Part shown: one piece after another, positions 22,364 through 34,639 of the stretch
How the letters are laid out: each line of letters begins with the position of its first letter
Position numbering within the stretch: the stretch's first letter is position 1
From: Xylaria sp. FL1777
Taxonomy: Eukaryota > Ascomycota > Sordariomycetes > Xylariales > Xylariaceae
Direction: 5' to 3'
NCBI GenBank assembly: GCA_022578965.1
Contig: MU400510.1
Span: forward strand, 310,001-374,000
DNA: 64,000 nucleotides
Program-made: the position numbers and the translations under genes
Notes under the pieces: model-generated
Seen by the model: only the letters and a program-made list of their open reading frames with translations
Told to the model about the DNA's origin: nothing
Databases searched by the model: none

Positions 22364-23917
22364 ATGCGACGGCTCAGTGGGCAGTCTGCCTTCCCAAAGC
22401 TCTCACTGGCGAGCACGCGATCGTGGGAATGTCAAATTCGTCACATCAGGTCGCGGCGCCCGCGCGCAGGCGATCCCCTTCGCAAGCAGCTCCCTATCTA
22501 CTACCTCTCGGACCTCATTCTAGACCTCGATGCCGAAGGCGCCAAGGGTGTGCGTGCCTATGACCCTCGGCTTGATGGCACGCCTGAACCGACTTCCGCC
22601 GCGAAAGAGCGCGAGTTGCAGCCCATCAAAGAGCGCGTTGCCGAGTTCGAGAAGAGATACGATGAATACGAGTCCAAATTCAAGGCCCTCTACGTCGATA
22701 GATTCAATCCAATGCATATTAGCGACTTTGATTTTCTCGCTCTTACTCTATTAGGCCCCCACGATATTCCAAAGACGGTCGCCGACAAGTCCACCTACGA
22801 CAAGCACAACAAGCCTGCCTCATATGCCGACGTTCTCGGGTCTGTTCTCGATCAGAACGGGGTACCACACTCTATACGAGACAACACCTTCAACACGATT
22901 ACATACATGCAGTTTCGTCGTTCGTCGTTACCCAGGGAGCTATCCGCTGAAGAACTATTTCCCATGACTCTCAAGGGAGGTCTGGCCTTTCCTCAAATCG
23001 ACCGAGTTGTAACGAAGGCGATGCAAACCCCGCAAGGTTGTCGAAGGCTATCCGAAATTAGCGATGAGCTTTATGAATCTCTCCTCGGAGTCCAGGAAAC
23101 CGAGCCCATTCAATTACTATCGCTGCTAAACAACATATTGCTCAATTTGGACCAGTACGGGCTACATTTATCAAGCCAGCTTTACGAACTAGGCATTTGG
23201 ACCTCCCTCAAATGCAACGCCATAATAACAGCCCACCAGTATATTGAAAGGAGCCTTAAGCATTGGGATTACAACGATGACTTCCTTGAGTCTATCCTAA
23301 TGAAACTATCAGAAGCCTCAATAGCTTCAGATTCCCGAAAGTCTTATAGATTTCAGTGGAACGTTTCAAGTCGGTCACAAGCGGTTTTCTCGCTCCTCAC
23401 AGGTTATGTCCCCGGCGAGGGTCAGTCAATATTCTCCCTTCGATCACTCATCAACCGAGATAAACCTCACAGTTTTCGTCTGTACATGCAGTGCTTGGCG
23501 CGTGTGGGAGCCTTCCGGACGATATGGCATGAGTGGCATAACCCGGATTTTGCGTTCCATACGAATGTTGCTGTAGGGCCGCTTTCAGCCTTTCAGGAAA
23601 ATGGTTCTACTGCCAGGGCAATTGTGGATGTTCTATCTAAGGATTTTGACAATTCTTACATGATTGATCTTGTTAGATCACCGGAATTTACGAAGACAAC
23701 TGGGCAGTTCTGGGAAGACTGTCAGCTTGATATGGTATTCATCTCAAGGTCGGCAGAGATATTTGCTCGGCCAAGCAAGGGAATCGGGGACTCCAGTCAC
23801 TCTGTTGCCTATGCAAGAAACCGGGAAAAAGTGCTCCGGATATTTAGAGAGGATTCGATAGAGAAAGCGCTTCCCGCTCTGCAGGCATTCTTATTATCGA
23901 ACCCCTCTTTCTCATGA
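22364..23917 (+). CDS. Conserved-looking fungal protein, probably mitochondrial, function unknown
   Basis: I do not recognise the family. The intronless 517-codon frame has ordinary codon use and a composition typical of a folded, mostly helical protein. The first 50 residues (MRRLSGQSAF onward) are rich in Arg and Ser with almost no acidic residues, which suggests a mitochondrial targeting sequence. Residues 60-110 are charged and helical. The C-terminal 350 residues hold repeated helix pairs (for example LLSLLNNILLNLDQYGLHLSSQLYELGIW), which could be helical repeats of PPR or related type, but I see no diagnostic motif. No transmembrane segment is evident. The start is the ATG at 22364; there is no better candidate upstream. 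Confidence 0.8.
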   Translation: MRRLSGQSAFPKLSLASTRSWECQIRHIRSRRPRAGDPLRKQLPIYYLSDLILDLDAEGAKGVRAYDPRLDGTPEPTSAAKERELQPIKERVAEFEKRYDEYESKFKALYVDRFNPMHISDFDFLALTLLGPHDIPKTVADKSTYDKHNKPASYADVLGSVLDQNGVPHSIRDNTFNTITYMQFRRSSLPRELSAEELFPMTLKGGLAFPQIDRVVTKAMQTPQGCRRLSEISDELYESLLGVQETEPIQLLSLLNNILLNLDQYGLHLSSQLYELGIWTSLKCNAIITAHQYIERSLKHWDYNDDFLESILMKLSEASIASDSRKSYRFQWNVSSRSQAVFSLLTGYVPGEGQSIFSLRSLINRDKPHSFRLYMQCLARVGAFRTIWHEWHNPDFAFHTNVAVGPLSAFQENGSTARAIVDVLSKDFDNSYMIDLVRSPEFTKTTGQFWEDCQLDMVFISRSAEIFARPSKGIGDSSHSVAYARNREKVLRIFREDSIEKALPALQAFLLSNPSFS

Positions 23918-24897
23918 TCAAACCCGATCCTCTTTTCTGCTCTTTATCTCGTATTGAGCAATGCGCAGCCTAGCTTGTTACGTACGCTTGTGTCAGTGAA
24001 AGTGAAATCGTAGTGTAAGAAATGCCTGTATCAAAGTTGTTGGTCTGTTTTTCCATCAATGTAATGCATCAACCTCTGAGATATATATTGACGGCCTCCT
24101 AGCAAAACCCGGACTACAATTCTTCGAGAAGGGGGACTCAGTCGCAAGTTTAAGAAGTTCATCAATGTTTAGAATTATAGGTGACATATTTCAAACTACT
24201 CTTCCCTCGATTCATGGATTTTCAATCCCTCATATCGCCATAGACATTCAGGGCCTCAAACACCATGATGGTCACATATCTTCGCTATAGGAACATATCA
24301 ATAGAAGATAGGCATAGTCTTCATTACATTTTTGGTTCCAGATGGGAGATCGGCTAATAGTAGTCACCAAAAGCCAAAGCAGTCACGAGCTCTCGTCTCT
24401 CTTTATAGTTGCCTGTGCTCTTTCCACAAGTCTCAACCAACTCTTTCACCCGAGGCTTTCTCGTTAGGAGATCTTAGATTTGCTGTGCTCAGTTGACGGT
24501 CCGGTGAATATTTTATGTCAAGCATCAACCACCACCATCACCGACAGCAACACAAGACCCACGTACCACGCCCACGTCAATAGAGAAACCATGCGAGGCA
24601 TCATGGTCCAAAACCGTTGTATACCGCACCATTTCAACCCACGTGTTGCTCTGTAGCCGTGGAGCGGCGGTACGTGAAACGGGGGATCCCGGCCCGGGAT
24701 TTCGGACCCGGGTACGATTTCACCGTCACGAGACATGGCATGATGCCTTTTTTTTTTTTTCGTCCTCCGTAATACTTGGAATCCAATTAGGTCGGGGTGG
24801 CCATCCTCCAGTTACCCGTTCCCGGCTCGGGTACGACCTTGTAACCCCCCATCTCAGGCCGACGAGATGACATGTGCACCCATCTCATGGTAAGTAG
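23918..24897. other. Spacer before the 5S rRNA gene
   Basis: No protein gene recognised. GC-rich inverted words (GATCCCGGCCCGGGAT) are present at about 24684-24699. Confidence 0.5.
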
Positions 24898-24904
24898 TAT
24901 ATAA
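24898..24904 (+). promoter_or_regulatory. TATA-like box of the 5S rRNA gene
   Basis: TATATAA lies 25 to 31 bases before the first base of the 5S gene. Filamentous fungi such as Neurospora use an upstream TATA element at about this distance for 5S transcription by RNA polymerase III. Confidence 0.65.
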
Positions 24905-24928
24905 GTACCTATAGTTTGACCTCATTCC

Positions 24929-25048
24929 ACGTACGACCATAGCCATTGGAAAACTCGGGATCCCGTCCGCTCTCCCCGTTGATAAGCCGGTGAGCGCCAA
25001 ATTAGTAGTTGGGTCGGTGACGACCAGCGAATCCTTGGTGTTGTACGT
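24929..25048 (+). rRNA. 5S ribosomal RNA, dispersed single copy
   Basis: The 120-nt segment matches the ascomycete 5S pattern along its length: ACGTACGACCATAG at the start, AACTCGGGATCCCGTCCGCT in the first third, AGTAGTTGGGTCGGTGACGA in the internal control region, and GCGAATCCTTGGTGTTGTACGT at the end. The outermost six bases of the two ends (ACGTAC and GTACGT) pair perfectly. Compared with the usual fungal ends (ACATAC and GTATGT, from memory), both sides have changed together, so helix I is preserved and the gene is probably functional. Single dispersed 5S genes, outside the rDNA repeat, are normal in Pezizomycotina. Confidence 0.92.
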
Positions 25049-25058
25049 TTTTTTTTTT
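25048..25058 (+). terminator. Pol III T-run terminator
   Basis: An 11-base run of T begins at the last base of the 5S gene, the standard RNA polymerase III stop signal. Confidence 0.85.
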
Positions 25059-28000
25059 CTTTCATTTTTTCCTCCTTTTACTCTGTCCTATTTTTTAGGA
25101 TGTTTGGTTCATTAGAGGATGTTATCTAGTATACAATACGCAATTGAAATTTCTTCTTCAGCTTAAGGAGATCATTTACATTCACTCTGGTCGTCTTTGC
25201 CCTGCGTTGACGGAGGCCATCCGTTATAAGCATAGAGTTAGTTATACAAGTTGACATAACATAACAAAGCATTTCCCAACGTGTCGATACCACCATATTG
25301 ATAATTATCTCTCGAGATGATATCCTCTTCTCCAGCTTTTCCATTGCCGTCCCCTCTCCCAGTCTCCTCTCCCCACGTAGTCTCACACGCCGCAAACCAA
25401 ATAATCTATTATTATTACTCTGAACATCCCACGTCCCTATCTCGAGTCTGAATAGGAACGCATATGTAGACTCCGGATCACGGCACCCAGATAAGATCAT
25501 CCTCGGAAATCAGCGGCTCGACAACGCTCTCTCAAGGCCATCGGTATTTCGCGCGTGACGTAACTCTGCTCTCGCTGGCGCTCTCAATCGCGTACTCTCG
25601 GAGCCTGACAAAGATAGATCGCCCTCGCAATATATGTTATATGTGCTCCGTCCCTTATTCCAGACGCAGACCAACCCTTCCCCCCCTGCCATGCCGTGCC
25701 ATGCCGCTCGGGGATTACAATCCCACGCCGCCGGATTGGGAAAACACTGCCGCATCTAGTGTAGAATTTTAGTTCCCTCCCTCTCTTTCCGTCCAGGAAG
25801 GGAAGCACTGGAATTAGCGGCGGAAGCCGCGCGAAACGTCTTCCATTATCTCGTCAACCTTGGGAAATCTGAAGGCCGAGGTACCGACCCAGATTAGGTA
25901 GGTGAGAAGGTAGGTAGTATAGGGAGCGGCCAGCAACGGCTTGAAGCTATACTAGATAGAAAAGTATTGAGATGTAGTATAGGTAGCTCAGCCCAAATGG
26001 CCGATGCCGGAGCTGAGATGTGGTGTACCAACTGTACATACGCTATCTACCGGTATCCCATACCCATGGCTCGGTTACGGAGGCGAAACATAAGCTTTTT
26101 TCTTCTTTTTCTTCCAATGTTCGCCTAAGCTGAAGTGAGTTGCTATCTATAGAAAGCTTGGCAGCCGTTATGACGATATGTTCTACATGTAGGTAGGGTA
26201 TCTTTTGCTCAACGCTTTTCTAGAATTTTGACTTAATTATAGATTACCTTGGCTTTTTTTCAAGACGATGAATAAGCAACGAAGCGGTAGAACCGTAAGG
26301 AATGGCGGCTGCGGGCGAGTTATTGGATGTCAGGTCGTTATCTTCGTGTCCCAAGTTCATTTGTCACCACTTACTAGCAGTATAGCTTGGGCCGCAGCAA
26401 TGAAAGCATAATTATAACTTCTTGTTTATTAACTCGGCAGCTATTGCCTTGGTGTTGAGTTCATAGGCCGTGCTTACATTTGACTCTTATCACAGACATG
26501 ACTTTTGTGTTCTCGATTAGGTGCGTTACAGATGTATGCGGGTGGCTTCCTCTTCGGAAAACATGACCTTGGTTTTAAACCGTTGAAAATGATCTTCATC
26601 GTAATACTGTACCGACCTGTAAGAATGTCCGTCGCATCGTCGAAACAACGACGACAGCAGCTTGCGACGCACGGCTAAAAGCCAACCCCCCAGCACGTTC
26701 ATATGAGGTCATCCGTGCCCAGGGTAGGGTGGTATACTCTGTTTCGTGTGATTGGGCACGACATGAACAAGTCATATTACCAGGTTCAAATGGGCAAGTG
26801 TTAGAGTGCGAAGGGTCCGCAGGAGGTGACACAGCAGCTCGAGTGAGAGGTGTAATGTGACCACAAGGTGGGAAAGGGATATGGCCACAGCATGAACTCC
26901 CAAGAAAAACGCCTGATCTCGCACACTTCTTAAATGAGCGCATGTATGTCCCTACACTAAGAGGGCGATCGCGAAGTGTCGCCCTAGGCAGAATAACCTA
27001 GCTTGTGATCGAGCAATATAAAATGGCAATATCGAAAATTTTCCGGAGTCCGGATGAAATCGTTACACGTCAGACTGGTGCTTGTCTTAGCCGTGCAGAA
27101 TCCTGCTGGTGTGGATTATTCACCATGCGAAATCGGAGCCTGATCATTTCTTGACGTTTGGCCAGGCAGTGAGCAAGATACCGCAGGATCAGAAATCTAA
27201 CTTGAGGATTGGATATACTCTGCGATATGTCGCTCAGGGCTGCTGAGTCACATATGCTAACTTCCCAAGGTAAATGAGATACAATGGCCACGCTCGGTTC
27301 GCCTCCCGAGAAATGGCCGAGTCGTAAGAAAGCTCTTGTGTAATTGAGTTGGGATTGCCGAGCTGGCCGCTTCATCGCACAAGTCGGCTACGAATTGCAC
27401 TACTGGCTCGTATGCGTGTCATAACTTCCCCCATCAAGGAATAACTTGAAGTTCCGGTGAAGCGCAGGTTCGAGGTGAATCCGGTATACCGGTACAGGCT
27501 GGGGTTACTGAGACTAGTGTAGGTCACGAACGACGTGTAACCCCCACGACCTAGTTAGGATAGGAGCCTGTTCCTTGGTCTAGCTTTCATTTCGCTCGGG
27601 AGCGGAGCGGCATCTAATTAATTTGTGGCCAACCTACTACCTGTCCATAGATAAGTATGTCAAATCTGGGCTCGGTTCGCTACGTGTATGATAATTCGGT
27701 AAGGGTCTCCTGTTTTGATAAGCGTTTTTGTCCCTGAGCTCGAGGGACCAGGGTACCTGCAGGATCTCGGAAGTCGAGATTTGAGGGGTTGACGAACGGC
27801 TGCCCAGCATCATCTTGCATGCCGTTATATTATATACATAAGGCGATTTCGATGTTCATATGATTCCTCTATTCCAGCGGCAATGGAGACTAGGTGGAGA
27901 AAACAAACCGGTTCTCTCCTGCTTTTTACTGTGTAGGCCACCGAAAACTCTATCCTATCAGCAATGCCTCCATCCATAGTTCGGACCTGTTAAGGACTGT

Positions 28001-30788
28001 TCAGGGATGGGATGCTGTAAACTTATCTAAGCTCCTAGATAGCGGCCCAACGAGCGGGTTCACTTCGAAAGACCCAAAGTTGACCGACATGAAAAGGTTC
28101 TTAATATCGGAGATAATGAGGATATCGTATCGTATCGTCATGCTCATGGCAATGCAATGTGCGTGAGCAGATTAAATAAACCACCGCACGCAGTTTTGTG
28201 CTACCCTACTGCAGGCATGTCTGCTCGCTGAAAGAACTTAATGGCAAGGCCATACTAGCAGCAACAAAATTTCCCGGACCGAGCCCGATTATCTGATGCG
28301 AGTTAGAAATTGCTGCTGCATACCTGAAGCTCGTAGGAGGGGGCCAGAGCCGTCAATACACCATGACTTTCGAGATCTAACGGGGTTGCAATTGGAGAGG
28401 TGCCATTTACCCAGATCTTTGCAGTTTTCCCCTGTGGAGGGGAAAACGCAATAGCCGACAGCTCTTCTCGTCAGAGCCTTTGATTGTCATCGTGTGCTCC
28501 TAGCCAAGTAATATCGACAGAAATGCTGGCCGCTGGGCTGTGTCGCCCTTCCACTCTCGGCAACGCAGCAGGCCCCAAGGCGGGGAGGAGAGGTGACAAT
28601 TAGGTGGTGCCACAGGGAGTGATGGTACGACGGCTCACTTCAATATGAATCCTCCCGTATGAAAATATGATTTATCGGAAGAAATTCCACCTATCTGACT
28701 TCCCCGCGTCCGGGCTGCACTAACGCGTTAGCATCAGCCTTGGTCTAGGCTAAAGTGATTAATGGCCTTGGTGCATCTATACTAAGTAGTTAGCATATCG
28801 TGTGCATCGAGCTAGACCATGAAGCAGGCTTGGACCCCTCGGCAGTGCTCGGTAACGATAGGAACCTTGTTCGTCCAAGGTGCAGCGGACAGCGGACAGC
28901 AAGGTGTTCGAGAATACTTGGTGTTACATGTGCCTTCAACAGCACCCTATCGCTATTGGGAAATTCCACATCTTGTCCGGCTCCGGGTCGGCTTTCACAT
29001 CTATAGACAGGGGTTCGGGGACAGACGTGGGATGACGAGACTGTCTGTGTCAAAAGAGGGATGCCGGATGACGAGGGCACTAACCGACCCAGCTGCTCAA
29101 GAGATTAACAGCGACATGGGCTATATGGGCTAGGTACATGGGACTCTCGGCAGGCCAAGTGCGCAAGTCGGGGCAGCATGCACTATCAGCAACATCGTCC
29201 CACGATAACGTGCCTCGCCCATGCAGGATCGCAGTGCATTGAATTATATAGCTGCCGTGGCCTGCTTTATCATGGCTGAAACCCCTCCCCCACGATTCGT
29301 TCATACTATGTAAACAGTGATGAGCGGCCCGATGCAACTGGAGACGGAAAGGGTAATGATTCACAGTCTACGTCGGAGCTGCGAAACACTGTAAATAGCT
29401 CGGAAACAGGCTGAGGAGGGGTTATCAAGGCTACGGCACTCTCGACAGTCCTACGATGTATGCGTATAGGTAGCAAGGCGGATACTACGTAGTATGCGTA
29501 GGATGCGTAGGTCAAATGAACTGCTAAACTGCAAATATCATAGTGCTAGAAAATAAGGCTTAGTAGGTACCTACATAGGTAGCAGAGCTTATATGTAGAG
29601 GTGATAGAGCATGGCAGGACAAGCTACGGTGATTGGCCAGAATTGCCTGTGATTGGATCCTGGCATAGTAACGGGATGAGCCCGTTGGTCCGTCCTATTG
29701 GTCGCGGGGACTCTTTCTGTCTCCTTTACTGTAAAGCTGAGTTCTGATAAAGTTAAATTTTTTTTTCCCTGTGGCATGGAACAGGTTAGAGAACTGGAGA
29801 AAGACATGGAAAACTTACGGGGGGGTTGAAGCAGGCGCACCAATGAGGTTCGAAAATTGACGCAGGATGGCGAACAATTTGGTGCCCATTGCCCTCCAAT
29901 GTGCATTTCTGTCCGCTGGGCGGCAGCCTAGGCCAGGGAGAATCGGATCATCGTTGGAACGACCGTTTGTCACCACCCTCGAATGCGTCTGTCTACTGCG
30001 TATAGTACTACATAAGATTTAGTATTTAGTGCCAATGCAACCGAACCACTTGCCGCCGAAGTACCTAGGTTAGGTAGTATGGGCCCATGTAAGACACTCA
30101 AAACTTTAGTCGAAACGTGCTGCAGCCAGTGGATGACGTGACAAGGTACCTATAGCCACATGTTAGTCTTCGAGGGCCAGCAGGAGATACGATTTCGCCG
30201 TTTAACCTTGAGTTGTTGGTGCGCCATTATTAGCAATCCGTAAGTACAAAGTGCAGAGATTGTGTACGTATAAATTAAGCACCTAACCTTACTTACCTAT
30301 GCCGTTATAAATGGGGGAGACCCCTGTACCTACGCTGTAAGGGCTGTGTATCCTGGGGGCCTGAAGAGCACGCAATTACGCCTACCTACATGTACACAGT
30401 ACACTCCTCGGTACGTAGGCACCTGGGGTGGACAAGGTCAAGCTCGAAGTTTCAGCCAATCCGCTGCAGGGATCGCGTCCATGTTTGGAAAGAATGGCCA
30501 AAAGCAGCCCCTCCCGGTTTCTACCTAGGTACACGTAGGTAGGTGGGAATGTACTCAGAATGTACGCAGTAGTGTAGATAAGCCCCGCCAGATGTGATCA
30601 AGATCTCTCAACGGCATCCACTACGCAGTAGCATCTTTTTCTTTCTAGGGAAGTCTAGTGAGTGCAGTTTTGACTCTGATTGCAGTATACCTACTTACCT
30701 AGCCTTACCTGCTTCAAGTATCCTGTCATATGCGCAGATGCACAAGAGGCCGAGGTGCATACACAGAATACCAAATATACAGCACAAG
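25059..30788. other. 5.7-kb gene desert left of the retrotransposon island
   Basis: No frame resembles a known protein, and the longest open stretches (up to about 124 codons) have no family features. Base composition is ordinary, so this is not part of the AT-rich block. TAGGTA words recur (about 25898-25925, 29560-29585, 30060-30080, 30530-30545). It may hold old, unrecognisable transposon debris or non-coding transcripts. Confidence 0.5.
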
Positions 30789-30793
30789 TCAAG
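30789..30793 (+). repeat. Target-site duplication TCAAG, left copy
   Basis: TCAAG directly precedes the left LTR and is repeated directly after the right LTR (45631-45635). It marks one integrase-mediated insertion. Confidence 0.85.
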
Positions 30794-30961
30794 TGTCACA
30801 TGACCCACAGGGCATGGACCCACTATAGGTAGCCATATGTAGCCGTCTATACATAGTAGTCATAGTATGGGATTTATTCCATCTAGAACTACTACTATAC
30901 TAAGATATAACGAAATATAATATAATATAGATTGCTAAAACAGTAGGCATTTATTGCTACA
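30794..30961 (+). repeat. Outer element 5' LTR (168 bp)
   Basis: Begins TGTCACATGACCCACAGGGC and ends ATTGCTACA. It aligns without gaps to 45463-45630. Positions 1-41 keep the unmutated state, while from position 61 onward it carries C-to-T and G-to-A changes relative to the right copy. It lies in the sense orientation of the outer pol remnant. Confidence 0.9.
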
Positions 30962-33900
30962 ATTAGTAGCTAGCAATAAAGATTGTTGCTTTTTTGCTTT
31001 TTTTTTTGCTTTTTGTTGCTTTTTTTGATTTTTTTTGTTTTTTTGCAGTTAAGCTGCTTTTTAGCTCTGCTATATAATTAATTTAAACTAGGCCTTTTTT
31101 TATTATTAAATATTACTAATTTTATTACAAATTTTAAAATTATTACTTTATTAGTTAAAGTATTTATTAACGTAGATTTTTAATACTATAAAGTTAAGCA
31201 GGTTTATTGCTACTATATTAATAAAATATAGTTAAATTAAACAACATTTATAACTATTAGTATAGTTTTAAACGTTTGCTTTAATATTGTAAAATATTAG
31301 CTTTTATGTTAAAAGCTTTTAAAGTGCAGTACTTAAGATCTTATTTAAATTATATATAGCTATTAAAAGTATTGCTTTATAATTATAGCAAATATATTAA
31401 ATGTACTTTTTAAACGCTAATTGCTATAATTTTTTTTTATTAATTACTTTTATGCGAGTTTTATTAAACTGCTTAATTTAAAGTAAAAAGCATTTTTTTT
31501 AAATAAATTTTTTGCTATAATTATAGCTTTAGCTAATAACGTTATTTTTTATTTTTTTAAGTAGGTTAAATTATAGCAAAAGTTTTAAACTTTTTTTAAT
31601 AATTAAAAAAAAGCACACTTTTTTTTAAAAAGTCTGTTTTTTATTAAAAAAACACTTAGCATTTTTTGCACTTTGTTTACATAGTTTATTTTATTTAGCT
31701 AAAATAAACTAGCAGCTATATGTTTTACTTTATTTAATTATTTAAAATATAACACTAATAACTTTATTTTTTAACTGCTAGTAAATCTTATTATTAATAA
31801 ACTTAGTATATTATTTATAATGTTAAGTTTATTTGCTAAAAATGCTGCTAATTTTATTATAGCAGTATTTAATTATTAAAAAATTAATATAACTAAAATA
31901 ATAGCTAAAATAATTATTTAAATTAATTAAGATTTTTTAATAGCTATAAGTTAAAGCTTTATTTTTAAAGCAAATAAAGTTAGTTTTTTTAATTTTACTA
32001 TAAAGGATTTTAATAGATTTAGTGCAGTTGCTTAAAGCAAATTAACTATATATATAAACGTTTGGACTTTTATTAATAAATTAATATATTTAGCTAAAAT
32101 ATATAAAAAAAACAAAGTTAAAGCTATTTAAATTACTTGCTTTTAAACATTTGTTTTAGCGTAGCATATAGCTAAACTTACTAACTTAAAGAAATTAGCG
32201 TTATGCTTAAAAAACGTAAAGCAAATATGCAAAAGTTTTTAGAAATGCTTTTGAACTAATTATATATAAGCTTTTAGTAATTTTTAAAGCAGGAAATTTA
32301 TAATAGCTAATATTTAATAAAGCAAATCTTTTAAACCATTTATATAAAGCATTATATATAATAAAAAGTTGTATGATTATTTTATTAAAAATTAGCTTAT
32401 AGCTATATTTTAAGCTTTTAACTTTAATATTTAAACTTAGCTAACTAAGCTTAACAATAAAACTACGTTAAGCAATTTTCTTATAAAGCTAAATAATTGC
32501 AAAAATGTTTTAATAGCTAAAGCTAATTAATTATTATATTAATTATTAATTGTTTTTTTATAACTAGTTTTTGCTTATTATAGCAAATATAATTCTTGTT
32601 TGCTTTATTTTTTATATTTTTTTAATACTTTTTTTTATGCTTTTTTTTATGCTTTTTTTTATGTTTTTAAAGCTAATGTGCTGTTTTATTAGCTTTAGTA
32701 ATACTACTAAAGCAAAAAAAAATATAAAATAAAATATTATTTAGAATATTTTAACTATTACTAAAAGAATTTTTAGCTTTAAAGTTATAATTAATAGCAA
32801 AAGAATTTTATTTTATTAAAACTAAGCATAAACGTTAGCTAAATAAAACAACGTTTGTTTTAGCAGTAAAATTAGCAAAAAAATAATTGTCTTTTTTAAC
32901 TTTATTAGAAAAATTAGCTAAAAACATATTATATAAAGAATTATTTTTATAACTTAAAATATAATCTTTAGCTATTTAACAATTATTAGTAAAATATATT
33001 TAATTATAATAAGCAAAGCTTTTTTAAAAAACTTTAAGTTTTTTAGCAGTTTTTTTTATAGCAGTAGTATTAAACTTTTATTAACTTTGTTTTTTTTTGT
33101 AGCAATATATTTAAAAGCTTTAAATTTTTTAATTTTAAAAAATAATCCTAATATATAAATAAAGCTATTAACTTTAAAGTTATACTAAAGAAACTTTATA
33201 TATATTAAACATATTACTTATTTTTTAAGTTTAATAATAAACTTTATACTTATATTTAAAAAATATATAGTTATGTTAATATTATGTTTAGCTATTTTAT
33301 TAGTAATATTTAAAACAATAACATTAATAACTCTTTAACTATAAAGTATATATATATTATAGTTAATAAGGATAAATATATAGCTATTTTGCTTTATATT
33401 TTCTTTAAACATATTAGTGCTGCTTATACCTAAAAGTTACATTTATTTATTATATAATTATTAGTAGATTTTTAATTTAATATAAGTATAAGCTTTATAT
33501 ATAAGTTTAAAACTTACTTTTATATATATATTATAACTTTACTAAACTTTAAACGTAAAAATAAAGTTTATAAAAATATAGGTTATACTTAAACTATAAT
33601 AAATATTTCGTAGGTTATTTAGCAGTATTTTAAAGTTAAGATATAATAAAAAGCTATTTTAATAATTATATAAAGTATAGCTAAAAGCTAACATACTACG
33701 TTTTAATATATAATTATTTAGTTCTTTTTTAAAGGCATTTATAATAAAAAACTATATATTATATTCTTTGTTTATAAAGTAATATTAGTAAACAGTTTAT
33801 AAGCTAGTATGTTTATTAAAATAAATATATTAAACTTTAAACAAATTAACATTATTTTATTTTATAAAATAGTAGTTATTTAATTTTATAAAGTAGTTAT

Positions 33901-34639
33901 ATTACTATTAGTTATTTTAAAAGCAGTTAAACATATTAAAGTATATACTAGTTAAAGCATAATAATATTTGTTTATATAACTAAATAACTATTTGTATAG
34001 CATGCTGCATTTTTTAGTTAAAACTTTATTTTTAAACTAATAACTAATTTTATTACTTATTTTATTACTATTATTAATAATAACACTATATATATTTTTA
34101 TATGTAATAATATAAACTAGCGTATATATATATATAAACATATTGTATTAAGTATGCTATTACTTATAAAACTAAATTACTGCGGTTATATTATAACTAA
34201 TTAAAACGCTTTAGAATTAATAATGCATTAGCTAAATTTTAGTTTTAATAGTATTTTTTTAAAAACAAAGGACTTTGTTTTATTTAATAGTAATACTATT
34301 AAGCACTTGTATAAAGTATTTATATATAAGCATTTTTAGCCTAAGGTTATATAAGCATTATATAATTTAGTTATTAAATTTGCAAATATATTTAAGAATA
34401 CTAGTTTTGCTAAAGTACTAGAAAATAAATAGCTAGTTTTTTACTTTAAACTTAGTTAAAAAAACAACGTTTTAAAAAAGTGCAAAGTATATTTTATTAA
34501 TTTAAAAGATCAAAAAGTAATATATAATATATTAATTAACTTTATATTAAAAAACTAATTATTTTGCACTTAATAATTTATATTTTTTAGTTTTTCTGTT
34601 TTTATTATATAAAGGTTTATGCTTAATTTATATAATAAA

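Noticed and set aside
26596..26943. 115-codon minus-strand frame in the gene desert
   Set aside because: Cys/Ser-rich but with no recognisable motif and no supporting splice or start context.
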